DNA of 64,000 nt from Candidatus Zhuqueibacterota bacterium (GTDB lineage: Bacteria > Zhuqueibacterota > Zhuqueibacteria > Thermofontimicrobiales > Thiofontviventaceae). Shown here in pieces: positions 8,496 to 17,016 of this stretch. Positions within the stretch are counted from its first letter, which is position 1. Each line of letters opens with the position of its first letter. The notes below the pieces were generated by a model, which saw only the letters and a list, made by a program, of their open reading frames with translations, was not told where the DNA came from and made no database searches. The stretch is from assembly GCA_016931935.1 (NCBI GenBank), contig JAFGDW010000082.1:1-64000 (forward strand), given 5' to 3'. The position numbers and the translations under genes are program-made.

Positions 8496-10031
8496 ATGGC
8501 AAAGAACAAACTATTATTGATGATTTTAGATGGTGTTGGAATTCGTAATGATAAAAAATTCAACGCTCTCGAAAACTCAAATACGCCCAATCTACACTCC
8601 TTTTTTAAAACAAAACCATGGACAAAGCTTGCATGTCACGGTCGAGCAGTCGGTCTGCCCGATGGAATTATGGGAAATTCAGAAGTTGGTCACCTGAATA
8701 TCGGCGCTGGTCGTGTAGTGATGCAGGATTTGGTACGCATTCATATATCATTTGAAGACAAATCGTTTGAAAAAATTCCGGAATTTAAAGACATCATTGC
8801 GTATGCCAAAACCAATAACAAGCCCGTCCATTTAATGGGATTGTTATCAGATGCCGGTGTCCATTCCGATTATAATCACGCCATGAAAATCATGGTTTTA
8901 TTAAAAAAGAATGGTGTTGAAAATGTCTACCTGCATGCCATTACTGATGGACGTGACACACCGCCAAACAGTGGCATCGGATATTTAAAAAATATTCTTA
9001 ATTTCATGGCAGAAGAAAAAGCCGGGAAATTGGCATCGATCATTGGTCGGTACTATATCATGGACCGTGACAAGCGCTGGGAACGCGTACAAATTGCATA
9101 CGATGCGCTTGTAAACGGCAAAGGCGTTCTCACCAATGCTCCGGTACAAGCCGTGCAGGATATGTACGATGAAAAAGTAATGGATGAATTTCTGAAACCA
9201 ATTCTAATCGAAAATGATGGTGATATCACAACCCTGCAAGATGGCGATGTCATGTTAACATTCAATTTCCGCGCCGATCGCATGCGTGAAATTGCCATCG
9301 CCCTGAATGATGATAATTTTGATGGATTTGAACGGGACAATCGTGTTAAGCTAAATTACGTTACGATGAAAACCTATCAGGAAAACTTCCCTTACCCGGT
9401 TCTGTTCAAAGAACAGGCAATGGAAGATATATTTGGTGAAGTTGTGAGTAAATCCGGCCTGACTCAGCTTCGGATTGCCGAAACTGAAAAATATGCCCAC
9501 GTCACTTACTTTTTCAATGGCGGTGAAGAAAAGCTGTTCGAGGGTGAAGGACGAATTTTAGTCCCGTCGCCTAAAGTAGCAACGTACGATTTGCAACCGG
9601 AAATGAGTGCTCCTGAAGTCACACAAAAACTTTTACAGGCGATTGATGACGATAAATATGATGTGATTATCCTGAATTTTGCCAACGGAGATATGGTAGG
9701 ACATACGGGTATCATGGAAGCCGCGGTAAAAGCTGTTGAAGAAGTCGATAAAGACGTAAAGCAGATCGTCGATAAGTTTACCGGCAAAGGTGGTACTGTT
9801 CTCATTACCGCTGATCATGGTAACTCGGAAGAAATGTGGGACTTCAAAAATAATCAACCACATACACAACATACATTGAACAAAGTGCCATTCATTGTCA
9901 TAACGCCTGACAATAAGCAATTTAAGCTACGGAATGACGGTAAACTGGCTGACATTGCTCCCACAATGTTGACATTCTTGGGAATAAAAAAACCGGAAAA
10001 GATGACCGGCACTTCCTTGATTATCGAATAA
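8496..10031 (+). CDS. gpmI: 2,3-bisphosphoglycerate-independent phosphoglycerate mutase
   Basis: This enzyme interconverts 3- and 2-phosphoglycerate in glycolysis and gluconeogenesis using two manganese ions and a phosphoserine. The 511-residue length is typical. Visible motifs are MILDGVGIR near the N terminus (metal-binding Asp), GNSEVGHLNIGAGR with the active-site Ser, AITDGRDTPP, GRYYIMDRDKRWER, FANGDMVGHTG and ITADHGNSEEMWD (metal ligands). GAGG is placed 7-8 bases before the ATG. A promoter precedes it and an intrinsic terminator follows its stop, so it is probably a single-gene unit. Confidence 0.97.
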   Translation: MAKNKLLLMILDGVGIRNDKKFNALENSNTPNLHSFFKTKPWTKLACHGRAVGLPDGIMGNSEVGHLNIGAGRVVMQDLVRIHISFEDKSFEKIPEFKDIIAYAKTNNKPVHLMGLLSDAGVHSDYNHAMKIMVLLKKNGVENVYLHAITDGRDTPPNSGIGYLKNILNFMAEEKAGKLASIIGRYYIMDRDKRWERVQIAYDALVNGKGVLTNAPVQAVQDMYDEKVMDEFLKPILIENDGDITTLQDGDVMLTFNFRADRMREIAIALNDDNFDGFERDNRVKLNYVTMKTYQENFPYPVLFKEQAMEDIFGEVVSKSGLTQLRIAETEKYAHVTYFFNGGEEKLFEGEGRILVPSPKVATYDLQPEMSAPEVTQKLLQAIDDDKYDVIILNFANGDMVGHTGIMEAAVKAVEEVDKDVKQIVDKFTGKGGTVLITADHGNSEEMWDFKNNQPHTQHTLNKVPFIVITPDNKQFKLRNDGKLADIAPTMLTFLGIKKPEKMTGTSLIIE

Positions 10032-10036
10032 ATTTG

Positions 10037-10063
10037 AAAAGCGGTGATTCTCTCACCGCTTTT
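10037..10063 (+). terminator. intrinsic terminator of gpmI
   Basis: AAAAGCGGTGA (10037-10047) pairs perfectly with TCACCGCTTTT (10053-10063) around a 5-base loop, and the T-run continues to 10067. It lies 6 bases after the gpmI stop. Confidence 0.9.
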
Positions 10064-10080
10064 TTTTGAGTTAATGTACC

Positions 10081-10101
10081 CGCACTTTAGAAGTGCGTGG
10101 C
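10081..10101. repeat. copy of the GCACTTC/GAAGTGC palindromic repeat
   Basis: CGCACTT (10081-10087) and AAGTGCG (10091-10097) form the core, followed by TGGC. It is a partial copy of the perfect palindrome at 31198-31222; a third copy is at 20301-20325. Confidence 0.6.
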
Positions 10102-10140
10102 ATGTCAGCACCCAATATTCCATTTAATAAGGAATCCCAT

Positions 10141-10926
10141 ATGCATACAATCAAACTTATATCATGGAATGTAAATGGTATTCGCGCTGTACACCGCAAA
10201 GGCGCGTTCGACTATTTGCTTGAAACAAAACCTGATATTGCTTGCATTCAGGAGACTAAAGCGCACCCGGAACAACTTGAGCCGCCACTAAATCAGCTTG
10301 ATGGATATCATGTTTATTTTTCATCTGCAGAACGTAAAGGTTATAGTGGCGTCGCCCTGTATTCCAAATTTGCACCGTTAAAGGTAGAAACCGGGTTCGG
10401 GATTGATAAATTCGATAGCGAAGGGCGGACTCTGATTGCAGAGTACAATGATTTCATTCTATTCAACATTTATTTTCCCAATGGCAAGCAATCAAAGGAG
10501 CGGTTGCAATACAAAATGGATTTTTACGATACATTTTTAAATTATGTCAAGCCATTGAAGGACGCTGGCAAGCATCTGGTAATTTGTGGGGATGTGAACA
10601 CCGCGCATAAAGAAATTGATTTGAGCCACCCAAAAGCCAATGAGAAAACATCAGGATTTCTGCCTGAAGAACGTGAGTGGATTGATAAGCTGCTTGCAGC
10701 AGGATTTATTGATGCCTTACGTGAATATCATCAGGAACCGGAACTGTACACCTGGTGGGATGTTCGCACTGGCGCCCGCGCCCGGAATATTGGCTGGAGA
10801 ATAGATTATTTTTACATCAGCGATCATACTCGCGATCGACTTAATAATGCTGCCATTCATCCGGAGGTGATGGGCTCGGATCATTGTCCGATTAGTATTG
10901 AGCTGGAGACAACCGTGCAGGGATAA
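10141..10926 (+). CDS. xth: exodeoxyribonuclease III
   Basis: The 261-residue cytoplasmic repair nuclease (AP endonuclease and 3'-5' exonuclease) belongs to the exonuclease/endonuclease/phosphatase fold. It has SWNVNGIRA at the N terminus (Asn ligand), CIQETKA (metal-binding Glu), GDVNTAHKEID (catalytic Asp and Asn), WRIDYF and MGSDHCPI (catalytic Asp-His) near the C terminus. I place the start at 10141 because AAGGA at 10129-10133 precedes it and the family's first strand begins at once; an in-frame upstream start (10093) would add unrelated residues over a repeat. A bidirectional hairpin follows its stop. Confidence 0.95.
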   Translation: MHTIKLISWNVNGIRAVHRKGAFDYLLETKPDIACIQETKAHPEQLEPPLNQLDGYHVYFSSAERKGYSGVALYSKFAPLKVETGFGIDKFDSEGRTLIAEYNDFILFNIYFPNGKQSKERLQYKMDFYDTFLNYVKPLKDAGKHLVICGDVNTAHKEIDLSHPKANEKTSGFLPEEREWIDKLLAAGFIDALREYHQEPELYTWWDVRTGARARNIGWRIDYFYISDHTRDRLNNAAIHPEVMGSDHCPISIELETTVQG

Positions 10927-10940
10927 ACGGTATCAAATTT

Positions 10941-10974
10941 AAAAGCCAGGTTTCTGGCAGAAACCTGGCTTTTT
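10941..10974. terminator. bidirectional intrinsic terminator between xth and aroQ
   Basis: AAAAGCCAGGTTTC (10941-10954) pairs with GAAACCTGGCTTTT (10960-10973) around a 5-base loop. T-runs flank the stem on both strands, so it can end xth (plus) and the aromatic operon (minus). Confidence 0.88.
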
Positions 10975-11034
10975 GTAGATTGAATAAACATGAAAATGAT
11001 ATAAAGTCAAAATATTATGAATTCACTGTAGATT

Positions 11035-11469
11035 TTATTTTTCAATCACTTTCAACAATTCTTCAAATCCCTTAACATAACTCTGCGCCCCCAGTCCACT
11101 CACTTGCGCCACACACACCGGTTCAATCACTGAAATCTGCCGGAACGGCTCACGCTTTTTTATATCCGACAAATGCACTTCTACTGCTGGTAAATTCACG
11201 CCGGCGACCGCATCACGAATTGCATAACTGTAATGCGTGTACGCACCCGGATTAATAATAATCCCGGCTGCAGTTTTTCGATGTGCATGAATGAAATCGA
11301 TGATACTGCCTTCGTGATTCGATTGGAACGCGATGATCGTTATGCCCCGGGTTTCAGCTACTTTTCGCACCATCTCGTTTATCTGTTCCATTGTTGTTGA
11401 GCCATAAACGTCAGGCTCTCGCTCGCCAAGCAGGTTAAGATTGGGACCATGAATGAGGAGTATTTGCAT
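11035..11469 (-). CDS. aroQ: type II 3-dehydroquinate dehydratase
   Basis: This 144-residue enzyme carries out the third step of the shikimate pathway, 3-dehydroquinate to 3-dehydroshikimate. It has the flavodoxin-like class II signature: IHGPNLNLLGEREPDVYG (catalytic Tyr in DVYG), FQSNHEGSIIDFIH (base-assisting His), NPGAYTHYSYAIRDA and EVHLSDI. It dodecamerises in known relatives. It is the last gene of the aromatic operon. A 133-bp repeat lies between it and aroB, so part of its mRNA leader is repeat-derived. No strong ribosome binding site is visible. Confidence 0.96.
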   Translation of the reverse strand: MQILLIHGPNLNLLGEREPDVYGSTTMEQINEMVRKVAETRGITIIAFQSNHEGSIIDFIHAHRKTAAGIIINPGAYTHYSYAIRDAVAGVNLPAVEVHLSDIKKREPFRQISVIEPVCVAQVSGLGAQSYVKGFEELLKVIEK

Positions 11470-11519
11470 ATAAAATTTTTCCTAACAGAAAGAAACTAAT
11501 TTTATTGTTAACTGCCCCA

Positions 11520-11652
11520 CGGGCTGTATCAAAAATCTGAAAATGGTAGAATTCTTTATGCCGGGCGAAGTCGAAGCATATTGTTTTTGTATATTTTGTC
11601 ATCCTTCGACTACGCTCAGGATGAAGCATAAAAAAACTTATGATACAGCTCC
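11520..11652 (-). repeat. 133-bp repeat, copy C (inverted orientation)
   Basis: It starts with GGGCTGTATCAAAAATC and ends with GATACAGCTCC, so its ends are inverted repeats of each other. Inside are two facing copies of the CTTCGACTNCGCTCAG core (CGAAGTCGAAG near 11566 and CTTCGACTACGCTCAGG near 11604). Its length equals that of copies A (12920) and B (21404), but it lies in the opposite orientation. It separates aroQ from aroB. Confidence 0.85.
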
Positions 11653-11681
11653 ATGAAGAATCGGAAGCGTCAATCACCTAA

Positions 11682-12794
11682 TTATAATGCTTTATTGATT
11701 GTCACTCTGTCCAGCACAAATTCGACAGCGTGCTGCACAAGTGTTTCATCAAAATTTTCTATAATAACAGATGAACCAATTTTATCGAGCAGAATGACAG
11801 TTAATTTTGAGTTTATATTTTTCTTGTCTATATACACTCGCGACATAATATCGTCAACCGAAAGCAGAGGCCACTCATTTGGAACTGGAACACTCTTTAG
11901 TAATTTTTCTATCCGCTGAAATTCATCACGGGATAACATTTTCTGCTCGGCGGAAAGCCAGCTCATTGCCAGCATCCCCCAAATTACAGCTTCGCCATGT
12001 TTGAAAAATTTATATTTAGTTGTGGCTTCCAGTGCGTGCCCAATGGTGTGACCATAATTAAGAATCTTGCGCAAACCGCCTTCCCGCTCATCCTGCTCCA
12101 CGACATCAGCTTTAATTTGGCAACATTGCTCGATAACAGAACTCATGAATTCCAGATCAGAAAGATCAACTAATGTCCGGATTTTATCTTCAAGTTGTGT
12201 AAACAATTCGCATGATTCAATCAGTCCGTATTTAATGACTTCCCCCAAACCAGCCCAGACTTCACGAATATCCAGTGTTTTCAACACCATCGGATCAATC
12301 ACCACAAATTGTGGTTGATAGAACGCTCCAATCAAATTTTTGCCCAACGCATGGTTGACAGCCACTTTGCCGCCAACACTGCTATCGGTTTGAGCCAATA
12401 ACGTTGTGGGAATTTGAATAAACGGAACGCCACGCAAAAACGAAGCCGCCACAAAACCTGCAAGATCGCCAACTACGCCACCTCCTAGCGCCACGATCGG
12501 TGATGTTCGATCCAGCCGTGCATTGATCAATCCTTCGCAGATATGATCCATCACTTGTAAATTTTTCGAAGATTCACCGGACGGGACATCAAAAACATGC
12601 ACTTCATAATCGCGATCTTTCAGCCGTCGTGCAATCGCATCGACGTAGAGCATACGTACATTGGTGTCTGTAATTATCGCCAGTTTTTTAGGCACCTGAT
12701 GTTTGAGAAATATATCTTCAAGTGAATTTAATATTCCGTTTTCAATGTAAATCGGGTAACTTCTCGATCCTAAATCAACGTTAACCGTCCTCAC
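11682..12794 (-). CDS. aroB: 3-dehydroquinate synthase
   Basis: AroB converts DAHP to 3-dehydroquinate, the second shikimate step, with NAD and a divalent metal. The 370-residue sequence shows GGGVVGDLAGFVAASFLRG (nucleotide binding), QTDSSVGGKVAVNH, the metal-binding Glu in KYGLIESCE, and the His ligands in GHTIGHALE and FKHGEAV. It begins with GTG at 12794, preceded by GGAGGAG, which fixes this unusual start. Both sides of the gene carry a 133-bp repeat, in opposite orientations, inside what is otherwise a tight operon. Confidence 0.96.
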   Translation of the reverse strand: MRTVNVDLGSRSYPIYIENGILNSLEDIFLKHQVPKKLAIITDTNVRMLYVDAIARRLKDRDYEVHVFDVPSGESSKNLQVMDHICEGLINARLDRTSPIVALGGGVVGDLAGFVAASFLRGVPFIQIPTTLLAQTDSSVGGKVAVNHALGKNLIGAFYQPQFVVIDPMVLKTLDIREVWAGLGEVIKYGLIESCELFTQLEDKIRTLVDLSDLEFMSSVIEQCCQIKADVVEQDEREGGLRKILNYGHTIGHALEATTKYKFFKHGEAVIWGMLAMSWLSAEQKMLSRDEFQRIEKLLKSVPVPNEWPLLSVDDIMSRVYIDKKNINSKLTVILLDKIGSSVIIENFDETLVQHAVEFVLDRVTINKAL

Positions 12795-12919
12795 TGGCTC
12801 CTCCGATTATGTATTCAATTTCATCAGGGTATATCGTATCCAGCGTCTCGCTGGATACGTTGAATATGCGGCTCTGCTGCGAATAACATGACTACAAGGC
12901 AGAGTCTTGTATATTGCAT

Positions 12920-13052
12920 GGGGGTGTATCAATAGTCTTGTCAAGCTTCATCCTGAGCATAGTCGAAGGATGATAACTTACAATAAAACAACACGCTTCG
13001 ACTTCGCTCAGCATGAAGAAATTATACGAATTTTGACTTTTGATGCAGCCCC
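12920..13052 (+). repeat. 133-bp repeat, copy A
   Basis: The left end GGGGGTGTATCAATAGTC and the right end GACTTTTGATGCAGCCCC are imperfect inverted repeats. Inside are CATCCTGAGCATAGTCGAAGG and CTTCGACTTCGCTCAGCATG, two facing copies of the repeat core (each under 21 bases). Copy B at 21404 is nearly identical over the full length. It sits between aroK and aroB. Confidence 0.85.
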
Positions 13053-13073
13053 ACGATAAAAACGATAATATTG

Positions 13074-13601
13074 TTATTCGATATTTTCCAGCAGCGCCAC
13101 AATTTCATCAGCAATTTCATCCTGCGTCTTACCTTCGGTATCAATAATGTAATGCGCTGCTTTTGTGTAAAGTGGCTCACGTTCCTGCAATGTCGCCAAC
13201 ATATCATCCATTCGCGACGCTTTTCCGGTAAGCGAAGGCCGATTGGGATCTTCTCCGATACGTTTCAGTGTATTGTCCACGGAAACACGCAGCCAAATGA
13301 CAACTCCGGTTCTACGCAAGGCATCGATATTTTCCTGGCGCAGAATCACTCCCCCACCAGTGGCATTGACCGTACTCTTCAATTGAGCAACGCGTTTGGT
13401 GACTTTTGTCTCCACAGAGCGAAAATGATCCCATCCATAGTGTTCAACAATTTCCGGGATTGTCATGCCGGCATCGTACACAATCATGGCATCCATCGGG
13501 ATAAACTCGCGGTGAAGTTTGCTTGCCAGTAGCACACCTATTGTGGTTTTCCCTGACCCGCGCATACCAATCAGGACAATGTTCTTTTGGGGATCGAGCA
13601 T
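13074..13601 (-). CDS. aroK: shikimate kinase
   Basis: Shikimate kinase phosphorylates shikimate with ATP. The 175-residue protein has a Walker A GMRGSGKTTIG (about residues 13-23), a shikimate-binding DAMI segment where the family usually has Asp in an SD or TD motif, GWDHFRSVETKV (the Arg of the RxxE motif), and ATGGGVILRQENIDALRRTGVVIWL. A GGAGATAATATA leader precedes the ATG. It lies 41 bases downstream of aroE in the operon. Confidence 0.95.
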   Translation of the reverse strand: MLDPQKNIVLIGMRGSGKTTIGVLLASKLHREFIPMDAMIVYDAGMTIPEIVEHYGWDHFRSVETKVTKRVAQLKSTVNATGGGVILRQENIDALRRTGVVIWLRVSVDNTLKRIGEDPNRPSLTGKASRMDDMLATLQEREPLYTKAAHYIIDTEGKTQDEIADEIVALLENIE

Positions 13602-13642
13602 TATATTATCTCCATACCTATCCGCATTTCACGTATGCGATT

Positions 13643-14467
13643 TTATTTTGCCAAACGAGCGACTAACACATCGCGCATGATTTCAACCGGCGCATCACGG
13701 CCAGTCCAAAGTTCAAACTGAATAACACCCTGCAACAATAACATCTCAAATCCGGGAATAACAGTACAACCTATTTGTTTTGCGGCTTTTAATAGTTTCG
13801 TATGCATTGGATTGTAAACGATGTCGAACACGATCTGGTTCGATTGGAGTAATTTTATATCGATGACATCAACATGTTGCAAAGGCGCCATTCCGACGGA
13901 GGTTGCTTGAATAATAATATCCGCATGTTGAATGACATCGGCATCTTTCAAATCACCGAACGAGCAATGCACATCTGCCGCCAGTGATTCTGCCATTTCA
14001 ATTTCTTCTCTGCGATTTAAAATGGTCAGTTGCCCATGCTCCTGTTTAATTCCAAACGCAATTGCCCGGGCAGCGCCACCCGCGCCTAGTAATACCACAT
14101 TCTTATTTTGAATCTGGGTTCGATGTTTAAGGGCGCGGATAAATCCCTGCCAATCAGTATTGTGTCCCACCAGGTGACCGTCGTCATTCACAACTGTATT
14201 AACTGCGCCAATCTGTTGTGCAACCGGATCGATCTCATCGAGATATTTCATCACTTCCAGCTTGTGAGGCATTGTTACGCTGAATCCGCGGATATTCAAC
14301 GCTTGCATGCCGCAAATCGCATGTTCAACATTGGTCACGTTGAATGCCAGGTAAACATAATTCAAGCCTAATTCCTGATACGCGGCGTTATGAATTGCCG
14401 GCGACATGGAATGATCCACGGGTAGACCTATTATCCCACACAACGTGGTTTTTGCATTTACGCTCAT
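13643..14467 (-). CDS. aroE: shikimate 5-dehydrogenase
   Basis: AroE reduces 3-dehydroshikimate to shikimate with NADPH. The protein of about 274 residues has GLPVDHSMSPAIHNAAY (substrate-binding Ser residues), SVTMPHKLEVMKYLD (catalytic Lys), GHNTDWQGF (catalytic Asp), a GAGGAARAIAFG nucleotide-binding loop and NRR for the NADP phosphate. The open frame begins with GTG directly before this ATG; AGGGA 7 bases upstream suits the ATG at 14467. It starts 13 bases after the aroA stop. Confidence 0.95.
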   Translation of the reverse strand: MSVNAKTTLCGIIGLPVDHSMSPAIHNAAYQELGLNYVYLAFNVTNVEHAICGMQALNIRGFSVTMPHKLEVMKYLDEIDPVAQQIGAVNTVVNDDGHLVGHNTDWQGFIRALKHRTQIQNKNVVLLGAGGAARAIAFGIKQEHGQLTILNRREEIEMAESLAADVHCSFGDLKDADVIQHADIIIQATSVGMAPLQHVDVIDIKLLQSNQIVFDIVYNPMHTKLLKAAKQIGCTVIPGFEMLLLQGVIQFELWTGRDAPVEIMRDVLVARLAK

Positions 14468-14479
14468 CACTTTTCCCTG

Positions 14480-15781
14480 CTATTTACCGCTAATATTCAA
14501 CAGTTGTTCGAAAAATCCCGGATGCGAAACATTTGCACAGCCGGCATTGCGGATGGTTGTCGTGCCATCTGCCACGAGACCGGCGATGGCAAATGCCATA
14601 GCGATGCGATGGTCTCCGTGTGTCTCAATTTCTGCACCTTTTAATTGCTGTGGTCCATGAATGATCATGCCATCTTCCTGTTCATCGACTTCGGCGCCCA
14701 TACTCCGTAAATTATCGACCACATTGCGAATCCGATCTGATTCTTTCACGCGAAGTTCACTTGCACCCCGGATAATTGTCGTTCCGTGAGCTTGTGTGGC
14801 AGCAACAGCAATGATCGGTATTTCATCGATAATTCGCGGTATCATTTCCCCGCCTATTTCAATACCATGAAGTGCGGACGATTTGGCAATTAAATCCGAG
14901 CGGGATTCTTCATTTTTAATCCGTTCATGTTCTATCACAACAGTCCCACCCATTTGATTGAGCACATCGATAATGCCTGTCCGGGTAGGATTGGTTCCCA
15001 CATTCAGCAACGTTAATTCGGAATTCGGCACAATTGAAGCTGCAATCATAAAAAACGCCGCTGATGATATATCTCCGGGAACCTCAATTGGCGCACTAAT
15101 CATATGCGGACAACTTTCAATTTCGACTGTCAGGCCTTCTTTTATAATATTAACGCCGAAATGCTTAAGCATACGTTCGGTATGATCGCGCGATTGTGCT
15201 GGTTCGGTTACCGTTGTAGCTCCTTTGGCAAACAATCCGGCAAGCAACAGGCACGATTTAATTTGCGCACTGGCAATCGTCAATTCATGCTTGAAACCGT
15301 GCAACGGACGTCCTTTAATGATCAGTGGTGTAAAGTTACCTTTCTGTGCATAAATACGAGCATTCATTTTCTGCAATGGCTCAATAATACGCTTCATCGG
15401 TCGTTTTTGAAGCGAGACATCACCATTAATTTCCGAATCAAAATCTTGTCCCGCGAGTATGCCTGATAGCAGACGAATCGTCGTGCCCGAATTACCGGCA
15501 TCCAATCGTCCATCCGGGGCTCGCAATCCGTGTAAACCTTTCCCGTTAATGATCGTGATATCCGGTCCCGTAGTAATCGCTACGCCAAGCTTTTCCATGC
15601 AGTGTGCCGTGCTCTGCACATCATCACAGAAAGACAAACCGGTAATTTCCGTAATACCATTGCCAAGTGCACCCAACATCACAGAACGGTGAGAAATAGA
15701 TTTGTCGCCCGGCATTGTTAGTACACCATGCAAACCAGTCGCTCGAGTAATTTGCATATCCATCTTTATCGTTTCCGACAT
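14480..15781 (-). CDS. aroA: 3-phosphoshikimate 1-carboxyvinyltransferase (EPSP synthase)
   Basis: EPSP synthase joins phosphoenolpyruvate to shikimate 3-phosphate. The 433 residues include MPGDKSISHRSVMLGALGNG (catalytic Lys), LDAGNSGTTIRLLSGILAG, QKRPMKRIIEPL, SAQIKSCLLLAGLFAKG, and the late motif RVKESDRI. The GNSGTT and DKSISHR variants place it nearer class II enzymes, which tend to tolerate glyphosate (an inference from family knowledge). AGAGGATACAT precedes the ATG. Its first 16 bases overlap the end of tyrA, which indicates translational coupling. Confidence 0.96.
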   Translation of the reverse strand: MSETIKMDMQITRATGLHGVLTMPGDKSISHRSVMLGALGNGITEITGLSFCDDVQSTAHCMEKLGVAITTGPDITIINGKGLHGLRAPDGRLDAGNSGTTIRLLSGILAGQDFDSEINGDVSLQKRPMKRIIEPLQKMNARIYAQKGNFTPLIIKGRPLHGFKHELTIASAQIKSCLLLAGLFAKGATTVTEPAQSRDHTERMLKHFGVNIIKEGLTVEIESCPHMISAPIEVPGDISSAAFFMIAASIVPNSELTLLNVGTNPTRTGIIDVLNQMGGTVVIEHERIKNEESRSDLIAKSSALHGIEIGGEMIPRIIDEIPIIAVAATQAHGTTIIRGASELRVKESDRIRNVVDNLRSMGAEVDEQEDGMIIHGPQQLKGAEIETHGDHRIAMAFAIAGLVADGTTTIRNAGCANVSHPGFFEQLLNISGK

Positions 15782-16860
15782 ATGTATCCTCTTTCATGTA
15801 AAAGTTCCATCGCGGTTTTACGGAGTTGTTCTGTTTCAAACGACAACCGCAGCGTGCCGCTTTCCAACATACGAACTTTCAGTACTTCGATATCACGAAT
15901 ATTAATTTGTTTTTCCGCCAGCGTGTTAGCGATTTCTGCAATAATGCCGGGTTTGTCTTCCACCACAACACTTACGTCGTACAAGGGATTAATAAATCCT
16001 TTTGTATCGTGGGGAATTGAAAGCCGCGTCCGTGCGGAGCGCTCGAATAGCGGTTCCAGTCGGGATGATTCAAAATGATCGCGAAATTGCTGGAGCGTGA
16101 CGATAAATTCATCCATTACATGCAGAATATTGTCCCGATTGGTTTCACAAATATCCTGCCACATGTAAAACGGACTGGAAGCGATGCGCGTCATATCACG
16201 AAATCCACCAGCGGCCAGTTTTAAAAATTGTTGATTTTTTCGATTGAAGTGCTCAACGAAATTGACAAGGTTGACCGCCAGCATTTGTGGTAAATGACTG
16301 ACAGTTGCGGCAATCCGGTCGTGAGTTTCCGCATCAAGAAACAGAACTTTGGCGCCAATGTGTTCAAGCAATCGTACAAAGCGGTCAATCACTTTTTGTG
16401 GCGTATTACAACATGGAGTGACAACATAGTAGCAATTTTCAAATAACAGGTGATCCGCCGCATCGATGCCGCGTTTTTCCGAACCTGTCATCGGATGGCC
16501 GCCTACAAAATGTGCGCCTTTCTTAAACTCAGACTCTGCGATTTCAACAATTTGTGATTTTGAACTGCCAACATCGGTAACCAGCGCCCCTTTTTTCAAT
16601 ATTGACGGTAGAATTTTAAGCTGGTTAATAATCTGCTTTATTGGAGAAGCTAATAGTACTAAATCAGCATTTATAGCGGCGTCTTCCAGTTCTGAAATCG
16701 GAAAACCTGCATTTAGTAAACCTAATTTAATACCCTTTTCAACGACCGACTGTTCGTCTACGCCAATGATGTGAAGATCACCGTTTTTTTGTTTCAATGC
16801 GGCCGCAAATGAACCGCCAATTAATCCGACCCCAACGATGCAAATATTTTTAAAATCCAT
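15766..16860 (-). CDS. tyrA: prephenate dehydrogenase with C-terminal ACT domain
   Basis: This enzyme converts prephenate to 4-hydroxyphenylpyruvate, the committed step to tyrosine. A Rossmann segment IVGVGLIGGSFAAALK opens the protein; FVGGHPMTGSEKRGIDAA is the substrate region; SHLPQMLAVNLVNF is the helical dimer domain. Residues of about 290-360 (VSVVVEDKPGIIAEIANTLAEK) form an ACT domain, expected to bind tyrosine or phenylalanine for feedback control. Length 364 residues. It overlaps aroA by 16 bases. A 156-base gap separates it from the DAHP synthase gene upstream, with no clear promoter or terminator. Confidence 0.94.
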   Translation of the reverse strand: MDFKNICIVGVGLIGGSFAAALKQKNGDLHIIGVDEQSVVEKGIKLGLLNAGFPISELEDAAINADLVLLASPIKQIINQLKILPSILKKGALVTDVGSSKSQIVEIAESEFKKGAHFVGGHPMTGSEKRGIDAADHLLFENCYYVVTPCCNTPQKVIDRFVRLLEHIGAKVLFLDAETHDRIAATVSHLPQMLAVNLVNFVEHFNRKNQQFLKLAAGGFRDMTRIASSPFYMWQDICETNRDNILHVMDEFIVTLQQFRDHFESSRLEPLFERSARTRLSIPHDTKGFINPLYDVSVVVEDKPGIIAEIANTLAEKQINIRDIEVLKVRMLESGTLRLSFETEQLRKTAMELLHERGYICRKR

Positions 16861-17016
16861 GCTGCTGTCCTAAGCTTGAATTATTTATGAATTTGTTTCA
16901 AATATAAATTAAAGTAAATTTTTACATCGATCTAAGCTATAACTATGTTAGGAATTCAGTATTAGGTCAAAATTCTTAACTATCCGCCATTCAAGCTATC
17001 TGGATTCCATAATGAA

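Noticed and set aside
11435-11677. 80-codon minus-strand open frame next to aroQ
   Set aside because: It is largely a translation of the 133-bp repeat (the HPERSRRMTKY-type sequence such repeats give) and overlaps aroQ's start.
16861-17016. second promoter or leader between DAHP synthase and tyrA
   Set aside because: A TTGACC is present but no -10 element at proper spacing, no leader ORF rich in Tyr/Phe and no terminator hairpin.
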